A DNA stretch of 26,893 nt from an uncultured Eubacterium sp. (GTDB lineage: Bacteria; Bacillota; Clostridia; Lachnospirales; Lachnospiraceae), in NCBI RefSeq assembly GCF_934295145.1, contig NZ_CAKRAS010000040.1, positions 1-26,893 of the forward strand, given 5' to 3'. Below, in pieces: positions 16,476-24,536 of this stretch; the first letter of the stretch is position 1; each line of letters starts with the position of its first letter. The position numbers and the translations under genes were made by a program. The notes under the pieces are model-generated. The model did no database searches and was not told the DNA's origin. It saw only the letters and a list, made by a program, of their open reading frames with translations.

Positions 16476-18550
16476 AAAATGGAACGTATATTGCTGACCG
16501 CTACGAAATCGTAGGAAAGGTCGGAACCGGCGGTATGTCTGACGTCTATAAGGCGAAAGATCATACCCTGGGCAGATTTGTGGCAATCAAAGTGCTGAAA
16601 GAAGAATTCAGTGAAGATACCAATTTCGTAACGAAATTCCGCAGCGAAGCACAGTCAGCAGCGGGACTTGAGCATCCGAATATCGTCAATATCTATGATG
16701 TCGGAAGCGAGAATGGCATACACTACATCGTTATGGAATACGTGGAAGGCATTACATTAAAAACTTATATTGAGAAAAAGGGACAGTTAAACTATAAGGA
16801 AACTTTGAGTATTGCCATTCAGGTGGGACGCGGTATTCAGGCAGCCCATGCGAAAAATATCGTGCATCGGGATATAAAACCGCAGAACATCATTATTTCC
16901 ACAGATGGCAAAGTAAAAGTAACGGATTTCGGAATTGCCCGTGCCGTTTCTGAAAATACGATCCACTCCGACGTTATGGGATCAGTGCATTATGCATCTC
17001 CGGAGCAGGCAAGAAATGGATATGTCAGCAACAAGAGTGATATTTATTCCTTAGGTATCGTAATGTATGAGATGGTGACCGGACGTGTTCCGTTTGATGG
17101 AGACAGTACCGTAGCTGTAGCAATCCAGCATCTGCAGGATGAGATGGTTCCACCAAGCACTTATGCGCCGAACCTGCCAATCAGCCTGGAAAAAATCATC
17201 CAGAAATGTACCCAGAAGAGCCCGGATCGCCGCTATGATTCCATGGAGAGTCTGCTGATCGATCTGCGCAAATCACTGCTGAACCCGGATGAGGATTTCG
17301 TAACTCTGGTGCCGTTCAGCCAGGAAAAAACAAGAGTTTTAACGGATGATGAAGTAAATCAGATCAAAAAGCAGACAGAAAATGTGAAGACAGATCCGCA
17401 ACCGGAAGCAGAGCAGAACACAAAAGCGGATCAGGATGCGGATGATGAAGATTATGATATGAGCGAATACGATGAGGATGACGATGAGGAAGAAGGCCGT
17501 TTCCTGAATTCCAAGATGGAAAAAATCGTCGGTATCATGCGAATCGTCGTAGCAATCGTAATAGCCATTATTGTAATTTATATTGTTGGAAGCTTTTTTG
17601 ATATCTTCCATTTTGGACCTGGAAATAAAAATAATAAAAAAGACGATACATCCATCACACAGCAGGAAGAAGAAACCGTTGTCATGATCGATCTGAAAGG
17701 AAAAACACTTTCTGAAGCTAAGACGGAGCTTGAAAAGCTTGGTCTGAAAGTCAGCGAATCCGGAACAGAAATTTCTGATGAATATGAAAAAGGTCAGATC
17801 ATTGATCAGGATGTGGCAAAAGGAGAAACTGTTAAGACAGGTACGACAGTTAAAGTTACAGTTTCCGCAGGATCTGAGGAAGAAAATGCAGAAGAAGTTG
17901 ATGTGCCGGATGTGACAGGAAAAACATCCGATTCTGCAATGTCAGCTCTCGAGGCAAAGAACCTTACGGTTAGCCGTGAATTTGAATTCAGCAATGATGT
18001 GCCGGCTGGTCAGGTTGTACGTCAGGATCCGAAGGCTGGAACTACCGTAAAAGAAGGTACAAAAGTAACAATTTACGTCAGTCAGGGAAGTGAATCTGTC
18101 AAAGTACCGAATGTAAAAGGAATGTCAGAATCCGATGCAAAAAAAGCACTTTCTGATTTTACTGTTACTACAAGTACCGAGTATAGCGATTCTGTGGCGG
18201 CCGGAAATGTCATCAGCCAGAGTATTGATGCAGGTCAGTATGTAGATAAAGGAGCTTCCATCACAATCGTAGTCAGCAGCGGACCGGAGCAGATCTCCTA
18301 TTACATCAGATCTCAGGTGAAAGCGCCGACAGATGTAACGGTAACATCTGCAGACATTGAACTGTACAAATCCGGTGGAAGTGATCTCATCAACAGCTGG
18401 AATGGTGTGACATCATTCCCGTATACTGTTGAGGAACACAATATCGATGTGCCAAAGGGAACGATTGTGATCACATGGCATTATACCGATGCAGATGGAA
18501 ATGCAGCAACTTCCACACAGGAAAAAGAGATTTCTTTCAACAAAGAGTAA
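16469..18550 (+). CDS. prkC: PASTA-domain Ser/Thr protein kinase (PrkC/StkP type)
   Basis: Membrane kinase of 693 residues that senses cell-wall fragments and controls growth and division. The cytoplasmic kinase domain (11-270) has the glycine loop GKVGTGGMSDV, ATP lysine K41 (VAIKVL), HRDIKPQN (D135), DFG (D153) and SVHYASPEQA. An acidic linker (about 300-343) rich in D/E leads to one membrane helix (about 354-377). Outside the cell are three PASTA repeats (about 405-468, 475-540, 544-605) that bind muropeptides. A distinct C-terminal domain of about 85 residues follows (606-693), ending HYTDADGNAATSTQEKEISF. It is translationally coupled to the phosphatase. Confidence 0.95.
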   Translation: MLKNGTYIADRYEIVGKVGTGGMSDVYKAKDHTLGRFVAIKVLKEEFSEDTNFVTKFRSEAQSAAGLEHPNIVNIYDVGSENGIHYIVMEYVEGITLKTYIEKKGQLNYKETLSIAIQVGRGIQAAHAKNIVHRDIKPQNIIISTDGKVKVTDFGIARAVSENTIHSDVMGSVHYASPEQARNGYVSNKSDIYSLGIVMYEMVTGRVPFDGDSTVAVAIQHLQDEMVPPSTYAPNLPISLEKIIQKCTQKSPDRRYDSMESLLIDLRKSLLNPDEDFVTLVPFSQEKTRVLTDDEVNQIKKQTENVKTDPQPEAEQNTKADQDADDEDYDMSEYDEDDDEEEGRFLNSKMEKIVGIMRIVVAIVIAIIVIYIVGSFFDIFHFGPGNKNNKKDDTSITQQEEETVVMIDLKGKTLSEAKTELEKLGLKVSESGTEISDEYEKGQIIDQDVAKGETVKTGTTVKVTVSAGSEEENAEEVDVPDVTGKTSDSAMSALEAKNLTVSREFEFSNDVPAGQVVRQDPKAGTTVKEGTKVTIYVSQGSESVKVPNVKGMSESDAKKALSDFTVTTSTEYSDSVAAGNVISQSIDAGQYVDKGASITIVVSSGPEQISYYIRSQVKAPTDVTVTSADIELYKSGGSDLINSWNGVTSFPYTVEEHNIDVPKGTIVITWHYTDADGNAATSTQEKEISFNKE

Positions 18551-18559
18551 AGAAAAAGT

Positions 18560-19441
18560 ATGAAACAGGGAAAGATTGTAAAAGGGATTGCCGGATTCTA
18601 CTACGTTTCTGTAGTAGGATCCGGTATCTATGAATGTAAAGCAAAAGGTGCCTTCCGCCAGAAAAAGATGAAACCACTGGTGGGAGACAATGTAGAAATT
18701 GATATTATCAATGAAGAGGAAAAGACCGGGAACGTGGTGGAGATCCTTCCAAGAAAAAATGCACTGATCCGACCGGCAGTAGCCAATGTGGATCAGGCAC
18801 TGGTTATTTTTGCGGGAACTTCTCCTAAACCGAATCTGAATCTGCTGGATCGGTTTTTGCTGATGATGGAGCAGCAGGAGATACCGACGCTGATCTGTTT
18901 TAATAAAGAGGATCTGGCTTCGGAAGAAGAAATTCAGGAGCTGCGGGATGCCTATGAGACCAGTGGATATCCATTGTTTTTCCTGAGTGCAAAGGAAGAA
19001 AAGGGAATTACTGCGCTGCGAGAGGCATTGCAGGGAAAGACAACAACTGTTGCAGGACCGTCAGGTGTTGGAAAATCTACACTGATCAATCTGCTGGCGC
19101 CGGATGTGCAGATGGAGACCGGAGCCATCAGTGAGAAGATCCAGCGAGGCAAACATACCACCCGTCATTCTCAGTTGATCTTGCTGGATGAAGAGACGTA
19201 TATCTTTGATACGCCGGGATTCAGTTCCCTTGCTTCTGATTTTTTTGAAAAAGAGACACTGGGAAACTTATTCCCAGAGTTTGTGGAGTATGAACAGAAC
19301 TGCCGTTTTACCGGATGCAGCCATATCGGTGAGCCGGACTGCGGCGTGAAAGAGGCACTGGCAGAAGGGAAAATAAGCCAGAGCCGTTATAATAATTACG
19401 TACAGATTTATAATGAACTAAAAGAAAAGAGAAAGTATTAA
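18560..19441 (+). CDS. rsgA: Ribosome small-subunit biogenesis GTPase RsgA
   Basis: Circularly permuted GTPase, 293 residues, that checks late maturation of the 30S subunit. An N-terminal OB fold (about 1-65) is followed by the permuted G motifs: G4 NKED (115-118), G1 GPSGVGKST (166-174) and G3 DTPGF (217-221). A C-terminal zinc site has C248, C253, H255 and C261. It starts 9 bases after prkC with a weak purine-rich ribosome binding site, which suggests it relies on coupling to upstream translation. Confidence 0.95.
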   Translation: MKQGKIVKGIAGFYYVSVVGSGIYECKAKGAFRQKKMKPLVGDNVEIDIINEEEKTGNVVEILPRKNALIRPAVANVDQALVIFAGTSPKPNLNLLDRFLLMMEQQEIPTLICFNKEDLASEEEIQELRDAYETSGYPLFFLSAKEEKGITALREALQGKTTTVAGPSGVGKSTLINLLAPDVQMETGAISEKIQRGKHTTRHSQLILLDEETYIFDTPGFSSLASDFFEKETLGNLFPEFVEYEQNCRFTGCSHIGEPDCGVKEALAEGKISQSRYNNYVQIYNELKEKRKY

Positions 19442-19457
19442 CAAAGGAGTATAAAAA

Positions 19458-20111
19458 ATGAATTGTTTATCACCGTCACTGCTTGCATCTGATTTTTCAA
19501 TTCTTGGCGAGCAGGTAAAAATGCTGGATGAGGCAGGCGCACAGTATGTGCATATCGATGTTATGGATGGAAGTTTTGTGCCGAGTATTTCCTTCGGACT
19601 TCCGGTTATCAAATCTATCCGGAAATGTTCCGACCGTATTTTTGATGTTCATCTGATGATCGATGAGCCGGTGCGCTATATCGATGAGTTTGTAGAGGCC
19701 GGAGCAGATCTGATCACCGTACATGCAGAGGCGTGCAAACATCTGGATCGAACCATTCATGCTATCAAAGACCGTGGCGTGCTGGCAGGCGTAGCCTTGA
19801 ACCCGGCGACTCCGCTTTCCGTGCTGGATTACATTCTGCCGGAGTGCGATATGGTGTTGCTGATGAGTGTCAATCCGGGATTTGGCGGACAGAAATACAT
19901 TCCATATACGACACAGAAGATTCGTGATCTGAAGAAAATGATGGAAGAGAAACATTGCCAGGCTGATATTGAGGTTGATGGTGGTGTGTCATTGAAAAAT
20001 GTGCAGGAAGTGCTCGATGCCGGAGCGAATATCATCGTAGCTGGAACGGCAGTATTTAAAGGCGATATCAAAGAAAATGTGGAAGCATTTCTTGATATTA
20101 TGGAAAAATAA
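19458..20111 (+). CDS. rpe: Ribulose-phosphate 3-epimerase
   Basis: TIM-barrel enzyme of 217 residues that interconverts ribulose 5-phosphate and xylulose 5-phosphate in the pentose phosphate pathway. Family motifs are SPSLLASDF (5-13), VHIDVMDGSFVP (31-42, with H32 and D34 at the metal), DVHLMI (H65), MSVNPGFGGQ (136-145) and EVDGGV (D174). A good AAAGGAG site precedes ATG 19458. Its position between rsgA and thiN is the usual Firmicutes order. Confidence 0.96.
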   Translation: MNCLSPSLLASDFSILGEQVKMLDEAGAQYVHIDVMDGSFVPSISFGLPVIKSIRKCSDRIFDVHLMIDEPVRYIDEFVEAGADLITVHAEACKHLDRTIHAIKDRGVLAGVALNPATPLSVLDYILPECDMVLLMSVNPGFGGQKYIPYTTQKIRDLKKMMEEKHCQADIEVDGGVSLKNVQEVLDAGANIIVAGTAVFKGDIKENVEAFLDIMEK

Positions 20112-20117
20112 GACGTT

Positions 20118-20765
20118 ATGCAGTGTTTAATTATTACTGGTGGAAGTATAGACTATGACTTTGCTATCAAATATATAGAAGAGAGAATGTGGGATTATAT
20201 TATATGTGCTGACGCGGGAATGAAGTTTTGCCATGAGGCAGAAATTTTACCGGATTTGATCCTGGGAGATTTTGACTCAGTAGATGAGGAATCCTATGAG
20301 TACTTCAAGACAGTTTGCCCGGAGCGAATGGAACAATTTCCAACACATAAAGATGAGACAGATACGGAGCTTGCATTACTTCGTGCGATTGAGGCCGGAG
20401 CGGATGCAGTCACGATGATCGGTGCTACCGGAACACGTCTGGACCATGTCATGGGAAATATTCAGATGCTGAAGCTGGCTTTGGACAGACAAGTATCCTG
20501 TCAGATCGTAGATGCTCACAACCGGATTCGGATGGTACAGGGAGAGGTTACGTTAAAAAAAGCAGATCAGTTTGGAAAGTATGTTTCATTGCTTCCATTT
20601 ACACCTGAGGCGACCGGTATTACATTAAAGGGGTTTGCTTATGAAGTGGAAGATTTTACGCTGGTCAGCGGAACTGCCCGCGGAGTGAGCAATGAACTGG
20701 ACGCAGAAACAGCAACGATCCACTGTAAAGATGGCATACTGCTTGTGATAGAGTCGAGAGATTAG
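20118..20765 (+). CDS. thiN: Thiamine pyrophosphokinase
   Basis: Enzyme of 215 residues that uses ATP to convert thiamine to thiamine diphosphate, the active cofactor. Motifs are CADAGMKF (30-37), LILGDFDSVD (47-56, metal aspartates D51 and D53), THKDETDTELAL (76-87) and IGATGTRLDHVMGNI (101-115). It starts 6 bases after the rpe stop with no evident ribosome binding site, so translation is probably coupled. It is the last gene of the long operon and is followed by a strong terminator. No TPP riboswitch is seen nearby. Confidence 0.93.
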   Translation: MQCLIITGGSIDYDFAIKYIEERMWDYIICADAGMKFCHEAEILPDLILGDFDSVDEESYEYFKTVCPERMEQFPTHKDETDTELALLRAIEAGADAVTMIGATGTRLDHVMGNIQMLKLALDRQVSCQIVDAHNRIRMVQGEVTLKKADQFGKYVSLLPFTPEATGITLKGFAYEVEDFTLVSGTARGVSNELDAETATIHCKDGILLVIESRD

Positions 20766-20789
20766 CAAAGATGAGCAGTATTATAAATA

Positions 20790-20820
20790 AAAATCCGTGA
20801 GTGCAGCACTCACGGATTTT
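20790..20820. terminator. Bidirectional terminator after thiN
   Basis: AAAATCCGTGAGTGC and GCACTCACGGATTTT form a perfect palindrome with one central base, T-rich on both sides. It ends the long plus-strand operon and also the convergent minus-strand kinase-like gene. Confidence 0.9.
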
Positions 20821-20826
20821 ATTATA

Positions 20827-21423
20827 TTACATATTAGATTGAATCAATTCTATAATATACTGTACGCAGCGGTCGATACCAAGTACACTGGTATTCAGAC
20901 ACATGCAGTGATTCTTTGGATCACCCCATTTGCGGTCAGTATAGTATTCATAATGAAGCCGTCTCTTTTTATCCATGCCACGGTTCATTGCCAGAGCTTC
21001 TTTTTCCGGTAAATTGAACAGCTGCTGGGTACGTGAAATTTTTTCAGCTTCATTTCCATATACAAAGATATGATATGTATCCGGCCGATCTTTCAAAATG
21101 TAATCTGCGCAGCGTCCGATAATAACGCAGGAACCTTTTTTGGAAATCTCCTGAATGACCTGCGTCTGCGCAGCATAGACCTGGTCAGAAAGAGAACTTC
21201 CAGTGTGATCACGGCCGACAAATGCGTAGGCAAACATATTTTTGGAAGGGGCATATTCAGACTGCTCCTTTACAAAATCTTCTGAAAAGCCAGTTTTGTC
21301 TGCAATTTCCTGAATGATATCCTTGTCATAGAAAGGAATATTCATTTTTTCTGCAATTTTTTCCCCAATAACGTGACCACCGCTTCCAAATTCACGACTG
21401 ATAGTAATGATCGTCTGTTTCAT
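20827..21423 (-). CDS. Cytidylate kinase-like family protein
   Basis: P-loop protein of 198 residues of the cytidylate-kinase-like family (Cytidylate_kin_2 type). It begins ITISREFGSGGHVIGEKIAE, where GSGGHVIG is the family's altered P-loop, then FYDKDIIQEIA and GSCVIIGRCADYIL. These resemble nucleoside monophosphate kinases, but the role of this family in clostridia is unclear and it is distinct from the essential Cmk. Its cysteine pair HCMCLN near residue 175 is within the C-terminal segment. Monocistronic, convergent with thiN. The start at 21423 has a GAAAGAAGG site on the minus strand. Confidence 0.8.
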   Translation of the reverse strand: MKQTIITISREFGSGGHVIGEKIAEKMNIPFYDKDIIQEIADKTGFSEDFVKEQSEYAPSKNMFAYAFVGRDHTGSSLSDQVYAAQTQVIQEISKKGSCVIIGRCADYILKDRPDTYHIFVYGNEAEKISRTQQLFNLPEKEALAMNRGMDKKRRLHYEYYTDRKWGDPKNHCMCLNTSVLGIDRCVQYIIELIQSNM

Positions 21424-21472
21424 AAGTCATACCTTCTTTCCTATATTGTAAAAACTGTATTTACCCATCTAT

Positions 21473-21478
21473 ATTATA
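21473..21478 (-). promoter_or_regulatory. Probable -10 box of the cytidylate-kinase-like gene
   Basis: A consensus TATAAT on the minus strand lies 50 bases before the start codon. The best -35 candidate is weak (TTACAT, 18-base spacer). Confidence 0.45.
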
Positions 21479-21520
21479 ACATATGGGGGAGGGAAAATGT
21501 AACATACAGATTTGAAAATG

Positions 21521-21541
21521 TGTTTACAATATATATAAACA
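21521..21541. promoter_or_regulatory. Possible operator upstream of the kinase module
   Basis: TGTTTA and TAAACA form an inverted repeat with a 9-base AT-rich centre, about 26 bases upstream of the module's -35 box. It is a candidate site for a regulator. The sequence is AT-rich, so chance is a real alternative. Confidence 0.35.
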
Positions 21542-21566
21542 TAACATATAAACTTAACCAATAAAA

Positions 21567-21595
21567 TTGAAAATAGAAAAAAAGTATGTTAAAAT
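21567..21595 (+). promoter_or_regulatory. Promoter of the HipA-like module
   Basis: TTGAAA (21567-21572), a 17-base spacer and TAAAAT (21590-21595). The predicted transcription start near 21602 lies within the GGGGTGAT ribosome binding site, so the leader is almost absent. Confidence 0.65.
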
Positions 21596-21613
21596 GATAG
21601 CGGGGTGATAATT

Positions 21614-22303
21614 TTGAAAGATATAAATATAATTTATGCAGATTTATTACAGCAAAAAAGAGAATCGGTTGAACGTTTAGTGGAATATCAGAAAAAATTA
21701 GATCAGTTGCAGGAGAAAAAAAGTAACATCACAATCAAAAAGATTAATGGAGAACTGTATTATTATGCACAGCATCGTGAAAATGGGAAAGTGGTTAGTA
21801 AATATCTGGGAGTAGTAAATCCGGGAAGTATTGCAGATGAAGAAAAAAAACAGATACAGATTACTGATTTATCAGAAAAAGTGAAGAAGTTGAAATTAGA
21901 TATTGAAAGCCTTGAACAGATGATAAAATGTTTTGTGAAGAGAAAAAAACAAGACACTATTTTAGATAGTTTTTCGTTTGAGGTATATTGGAAAGACGAT
22001 ATTACGGCACGTGTGTATGTAAAAGGAAAAAATGTTACTGTTTCAAGATTTACAGATAATCCAGGAAAACAGCTTTTTGCAGAGAAAAAAATGACACGAT
22101 ATCAGCTTGGAAAGATTTTTGAAATGCGTTGCTGGGAAAAGGAACGAGCTGATATTAATGAAATATTGGGAAATTTAGGATTAAAAGAATACAACCCATA
22201 TGAAATTGTTCGAAAAACACATGGGGTAAGCCATAATGATTACATTTGGTTTCGATTTCCGGGAGAAGCATTGAGTAGTAAGGATGTATTGGTGAGGGAT
22301 TAA
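21614..22303 (+). CDS. Coiled-coil partner protein of a HipA-like kinase
   Basis: Uncharacterised protein, about 229 residues. The N-terminal half is charged and heptad-like (about 10-40 and 80-110), likely coiled coil. It encloses a short module, IKKINGELYYYAQHRENG then KVVSKYLG, of a type seen in small DNA-associated Firmicutes proteins. The C-terminal half (from about 118) reads FSFEVYWKDDITARVYVKG, then NPGKQLFAEKKMTRYQLG, then NPYEIVRKTHGVSHNDYIWF. I recall this pattern next to HipA-like kinases in clostridia. TTG 21614 is preferred because GGGGTGAT sits 4 bases upstream; GTG 21605 is in frame but overlaps that site. The downstream kinase starts 1 base after its stop. DNA is AT-rich compared with the operon before it. 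Function unknown; it may be an inhibitor or subunit of the kinase. Confidence 0.7.
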   Translation: MKDINIIYADLLQQKRESVERLVEYQKKLDQLQEKKSNITIKKINGELYYYAQHRENGKVVSKYLGVVNPGSIADEEKKQIQITDLSEKVKKLKLDIESLEQMIKCFVKRKKQDTILDSFSFEVYWKDDITARVYVKGKNVTVSRFTDNPGKQLFAEKKMTRYQLGKIFEMRCWEKERADINEILGNLGLKEYNPYEIVRKTHGVSHNDYIWFRFPGEALSSKDVLVRD

Positions 22304-22304
22304 G

Positions 22305-23063
22305 ATGTTTTATGAAAATATTGAAAATCAATATATTGTAATGCAGGAAGGAACAAGCGAGGGAACTCAGATAAAATATAAGAAAAACGGGTACTGGTAT
22401 AAAAAAGACAGCCGAGGAAACGAAGGATTAACGGAGTATCTGGTATCCGAGTTAATGCGATATACCTCATTGAAAGGTGATGAATATATAAAATATGAAA
22501 ATGGAATAATTAATGGCGTGTCAGGATGCAGAAGTAAAAATTTTTTGAAAAAAGATCAGGAATTGATAACATTTTATCGCCTGTATTATAATGAAATGGG
22601 AAAAAATCTTGCAGCTGTTCTTAATAATATGGAACGAATGGAAGAGCGTATAGAATATGTGCTAGATTTTATAAAGCAAAGCTGCAGAATAGATATTAGA
22701 GACTATTTGAAAAAAGTACTAACATTAGACATGCTTGTGTTGAATGAAGACCGACATTTAAATAATTTAGCAATTATTATGGAAAATGATAGTTTTTATC
22801 CATCACCTATATTCGATAACGGAGTATCTCTTTTGACGGCAAATCAAAGTGTTAACTGGAATTTCTCGATAGAGGAAAATGTAAAGCGGGTTACAGCAAG
22901 ACCATTTTCAGGTTCACATGAAAAAATGGTAAATTATTTGGGAATAGGATTTGAAATGAACTGTACAGAAGCATTAGCAAGGCTTGAGTCAGAACCACAA
23001 TCAAGAGAAAGAGATGTATTGATTTACCAGATTCACAGATATCGGCATTTACTGAAGAAATAA
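22305..23063 (+). CDS. HipA/CtkA-like Ser/Thr kinase
   Basis: Protein of 252 residues, shorter than HipA (about 440) and close to the compact HipA-like kinases such as CtkA. Motifs: GYWYKKDSRGNEGLTEYLVSE (29-49, probable ATP lysine and helix glutamate), the catalytic loop LVLNEDRHLNN (144-154) with D149 and N154, and PIFDNGVSLL with metal aspartate D171. The RPFSGSHEKM segment (199-208) is also typical. No HipA N-terminal domain is present; the upstream partner may supply it. HipA-type kinases phosphorylate translation factors and act as toxins or stress switches; whether this one does is inference. The gene is translationally coupled to the partner, and its only non-housekeeping neighbour is that gene. 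Confidence 0.75.
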   Translation: MFYENIENQYIVMQEGTSEGTQIKYKKNGYWYKKDSRGNEGLTEYLVSELMRYTSLKGDEYIKYENGIINGVSGCRSKNFLKKDQELITFYRLYYNEMGKNLAAVLNNMERMEERIEYVLDFIKQSCRIDIRDYLKKVLTLDMLVLNEDRHLNNLAIIMENDSFYPSPIFDNGVSLLTANQSVNWNFSIEENVKRVTARPFSGSHEKMVNYLGIGFEMNCTEALARLESEPQSRERDVLIYQIHRYRHLLKK

Positions 23064-23076
23064 ACGTCTCCTTTGG

Positions 23077-23105
23077 TTGACGATAAAGCTCTGGTGGCAT
23101 ATAAT
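23077..23105 (+). promoter_or_regulatory. Promoter of trpS
   Basis: TTGACG (23077-23082), a 17-base spacer and a perfect TATAAT (23100-23105). It lies 28 bases before the trpS start, just after the kinase gene. No T-box leader fits in the short 5' region. Confidence 0.85.
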
Positions 23106-23133
23106 ACTAGGTATGTAAAGGAGTAGCAGAAAC

Positions 23134-24177
23134 ATGAGTAAAATTATTTTAACAGGTGATCGCCCGACAGGCCGTCTTCATGTCGGACATTACGTGGGAT
23201 CATTGAAAGAAAGAGTTCGTCTGCAGAATTCCGGGCTGTATGACGAGATTTTTATTATGATAGCAGATGCACAGGCATTGACAGATAATGCAGAGCATCC
23301 GGAGAAAGTTCGTCAGAACATTATCCAGGTTGCACTTGATTATCTGGCATGCGGTATTGATCCGGAGAAAGCAAACATCTTTATTCAGTCCATGGTACCG
23401 GAACTGACAGAGTTGACATTCTATTATATGAATCTGGTAACCGTATCCAGAGTTCAGAGAAATCCTACCGTAAAAGCTGAGATTCAGCAGAAAAATTTTG
23501 AGTCCAGCATCCCGGTTGGTTTTTTCTGTTATCCGATCAGCCAGGCAGCAGATATTACTGCATTCCGTGCCACAACCGTTCCGGCTGGCGAGGATCAGAT
23601 GCCGATGATCGAGCAGTGCAAAGAAATTGTTCATAAATTCAACAGCGTATATGGCGAGACACTGACAGAGCCTGAAATCGTACTTCCGACCAATCAGGCA
23701 TGCTTACGTCTGCCGGGTATCGATGGTAAGGCAAAAATGAGTAAATCACTTGGAAACTGCATTTACCTGTCCGACGAATCCGAAGATATTAAGAAAAAAG
23801 TAATGTCTATGTTTACCGATCCGAATCATCTGAGAGTAGAGGATCCGGGCCGTGTAGATGGAAACCCGGTATTCATTTATCTGGATGCATTCAGCAAACC
23901 GGAGCATTTTGCAGAATATTTGCCGGATTACCAGAATCTGGACGAGCTGAAAGCACACTATACTCGCGGTGGTCTTGGCGATGTGAAAGTAAAGAAATTC
24001 CTGAATAATGTACTGCAGGAAGAACTTGCACCGATCCGTGAGAGACGTAAAATGTGGGAGCAGCATATTCCGGATGTATATGACATCCTGAAAAAAGGTA
24101 CAGAGGTTGCTGAGAAGAAGGCAGCAGCGACATTGAATGATGTACGTGCAGCAATGCAGATCAATTATTTTGATTAA
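23134..24177 (+). CDS. trpS: Tryptophanyl-tRNA synthetase
   Basis: Class I aminoacyl-tRNA synthetase of 347 residues that charges tRNA-Trp. The HIGH motif appears as HVGH (16-19) within PTGRLHVGHYVGSL, and KMSKS is at 201-205. IADAQALTDNAEHPEKVR (43-60) and GEDQMPMIE (152-160) are typical of the family. AAAGGAG precedes ATG 23134. It has its own promoter and a strong terminator, so it is a single-gene unit. Its downstream side borders a recombinase gene. Confidence 0.95.
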   Translation: MSKIILTGDRPTGRLHVGHYVGSLKERVRLQNSGLYDEIFIMIADAQALTDNAEHPEKVRQNIIQVALDYLACGIDPEKANIFIQSMVPELTELTFYYMNLVTVSRVQRNPTVKAEIQQKNFESSIPVGFFCYPISQAADITAFRATTVPAGEDQMPMIEQCKEIVHKFNSVYGETLTEPEIVLPTNQACLRLPGIDGKAKMSKSLGNCIYLSDESEDIKKKVMSMFTDPNHLRVEDPGRVDGNPVFIYLDAFSKPEHFAEYLPDYQNLDELKAHYTRGGLGDVKVKKFLNNVLQEELAPIRERRKMWEQHIPDVYDILKKGTEVAEKKAAATLNDVRAAMQINYFD

Positions 24178-24194
24178 TAATAAGTGAAAACGAA

Positions 24195-24245
24195 CCCCGC
24201 AGGGAAATTGGTGGTGTAAAGCCATTTTCCCTGCGGGGATTTTTA
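24195..24245 (+). terminator. Terminator of trpS
   Basis: CCCCGCAGGGAAA pairs with TTTTCCCTGCGGGG around a loop that contains an inner TGG/CCA pairing, followed by ATTTTT. Strong rho-independent terminator 17 bases after the trpS stop. Confidence 0.9.
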
Positions 24246-24316
24246 TGTTAATAACATATAAATTTACAATTTCTTTCGGTAAAAAAAATTTCGTAGAATA
24301 CGTAATACTACGAAAT
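24245..24316. repeat. Inverted repeats upstream of the recombinase gene
   Basis: ATGTTA-A-TAACAT (24245-24257) and the longer ATTTCGTAG (24288-24296)/CTACGAAAT (24308-24316). The latter flanks a nearly symmetric centre around TACGTA, 29 bases in all. The second resembles a tyrosine-recombinase core site or a repressor operator. The rest of the 24246-24536 spacer is AT-rich. It also has a perfect ATGTCGACAT palindrome (24361-24370), ATTTGTA/TACAAAT (24414/24444), and a possible extended -10 (TGCTATAGT, 24505-24513). Confidence 0.45.
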
Positions 24317-24536
24317 AGAGTATATTACTAACCCCGGAAAAAAGCAAGGATAATAAAAAGATGTCGACATATCTCGTCGAATTGTTCAATTTTTAGACTA
24401 CATTTTTAATGCTATTTGTAACAATTTTTCACTATAAAATTTATACAAATGAGCAAAAAACATCTTTTCCTGTATGATTTCAAAACAGTACCATCCATGT
24501 TTCATGCTATAGTTTGTGAAAAAGGAGACATTACAA

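Noticed and set aside
21541..24262. The direct repeat ATAACATATAAA at 21541-21552 and 24251-24262, flanking the kinase module and trpS
   Set aside because: Twelve matching bases in very AT-rich spacers are easily chance. It would also place trpS, a core gene, inside a mobile unit.
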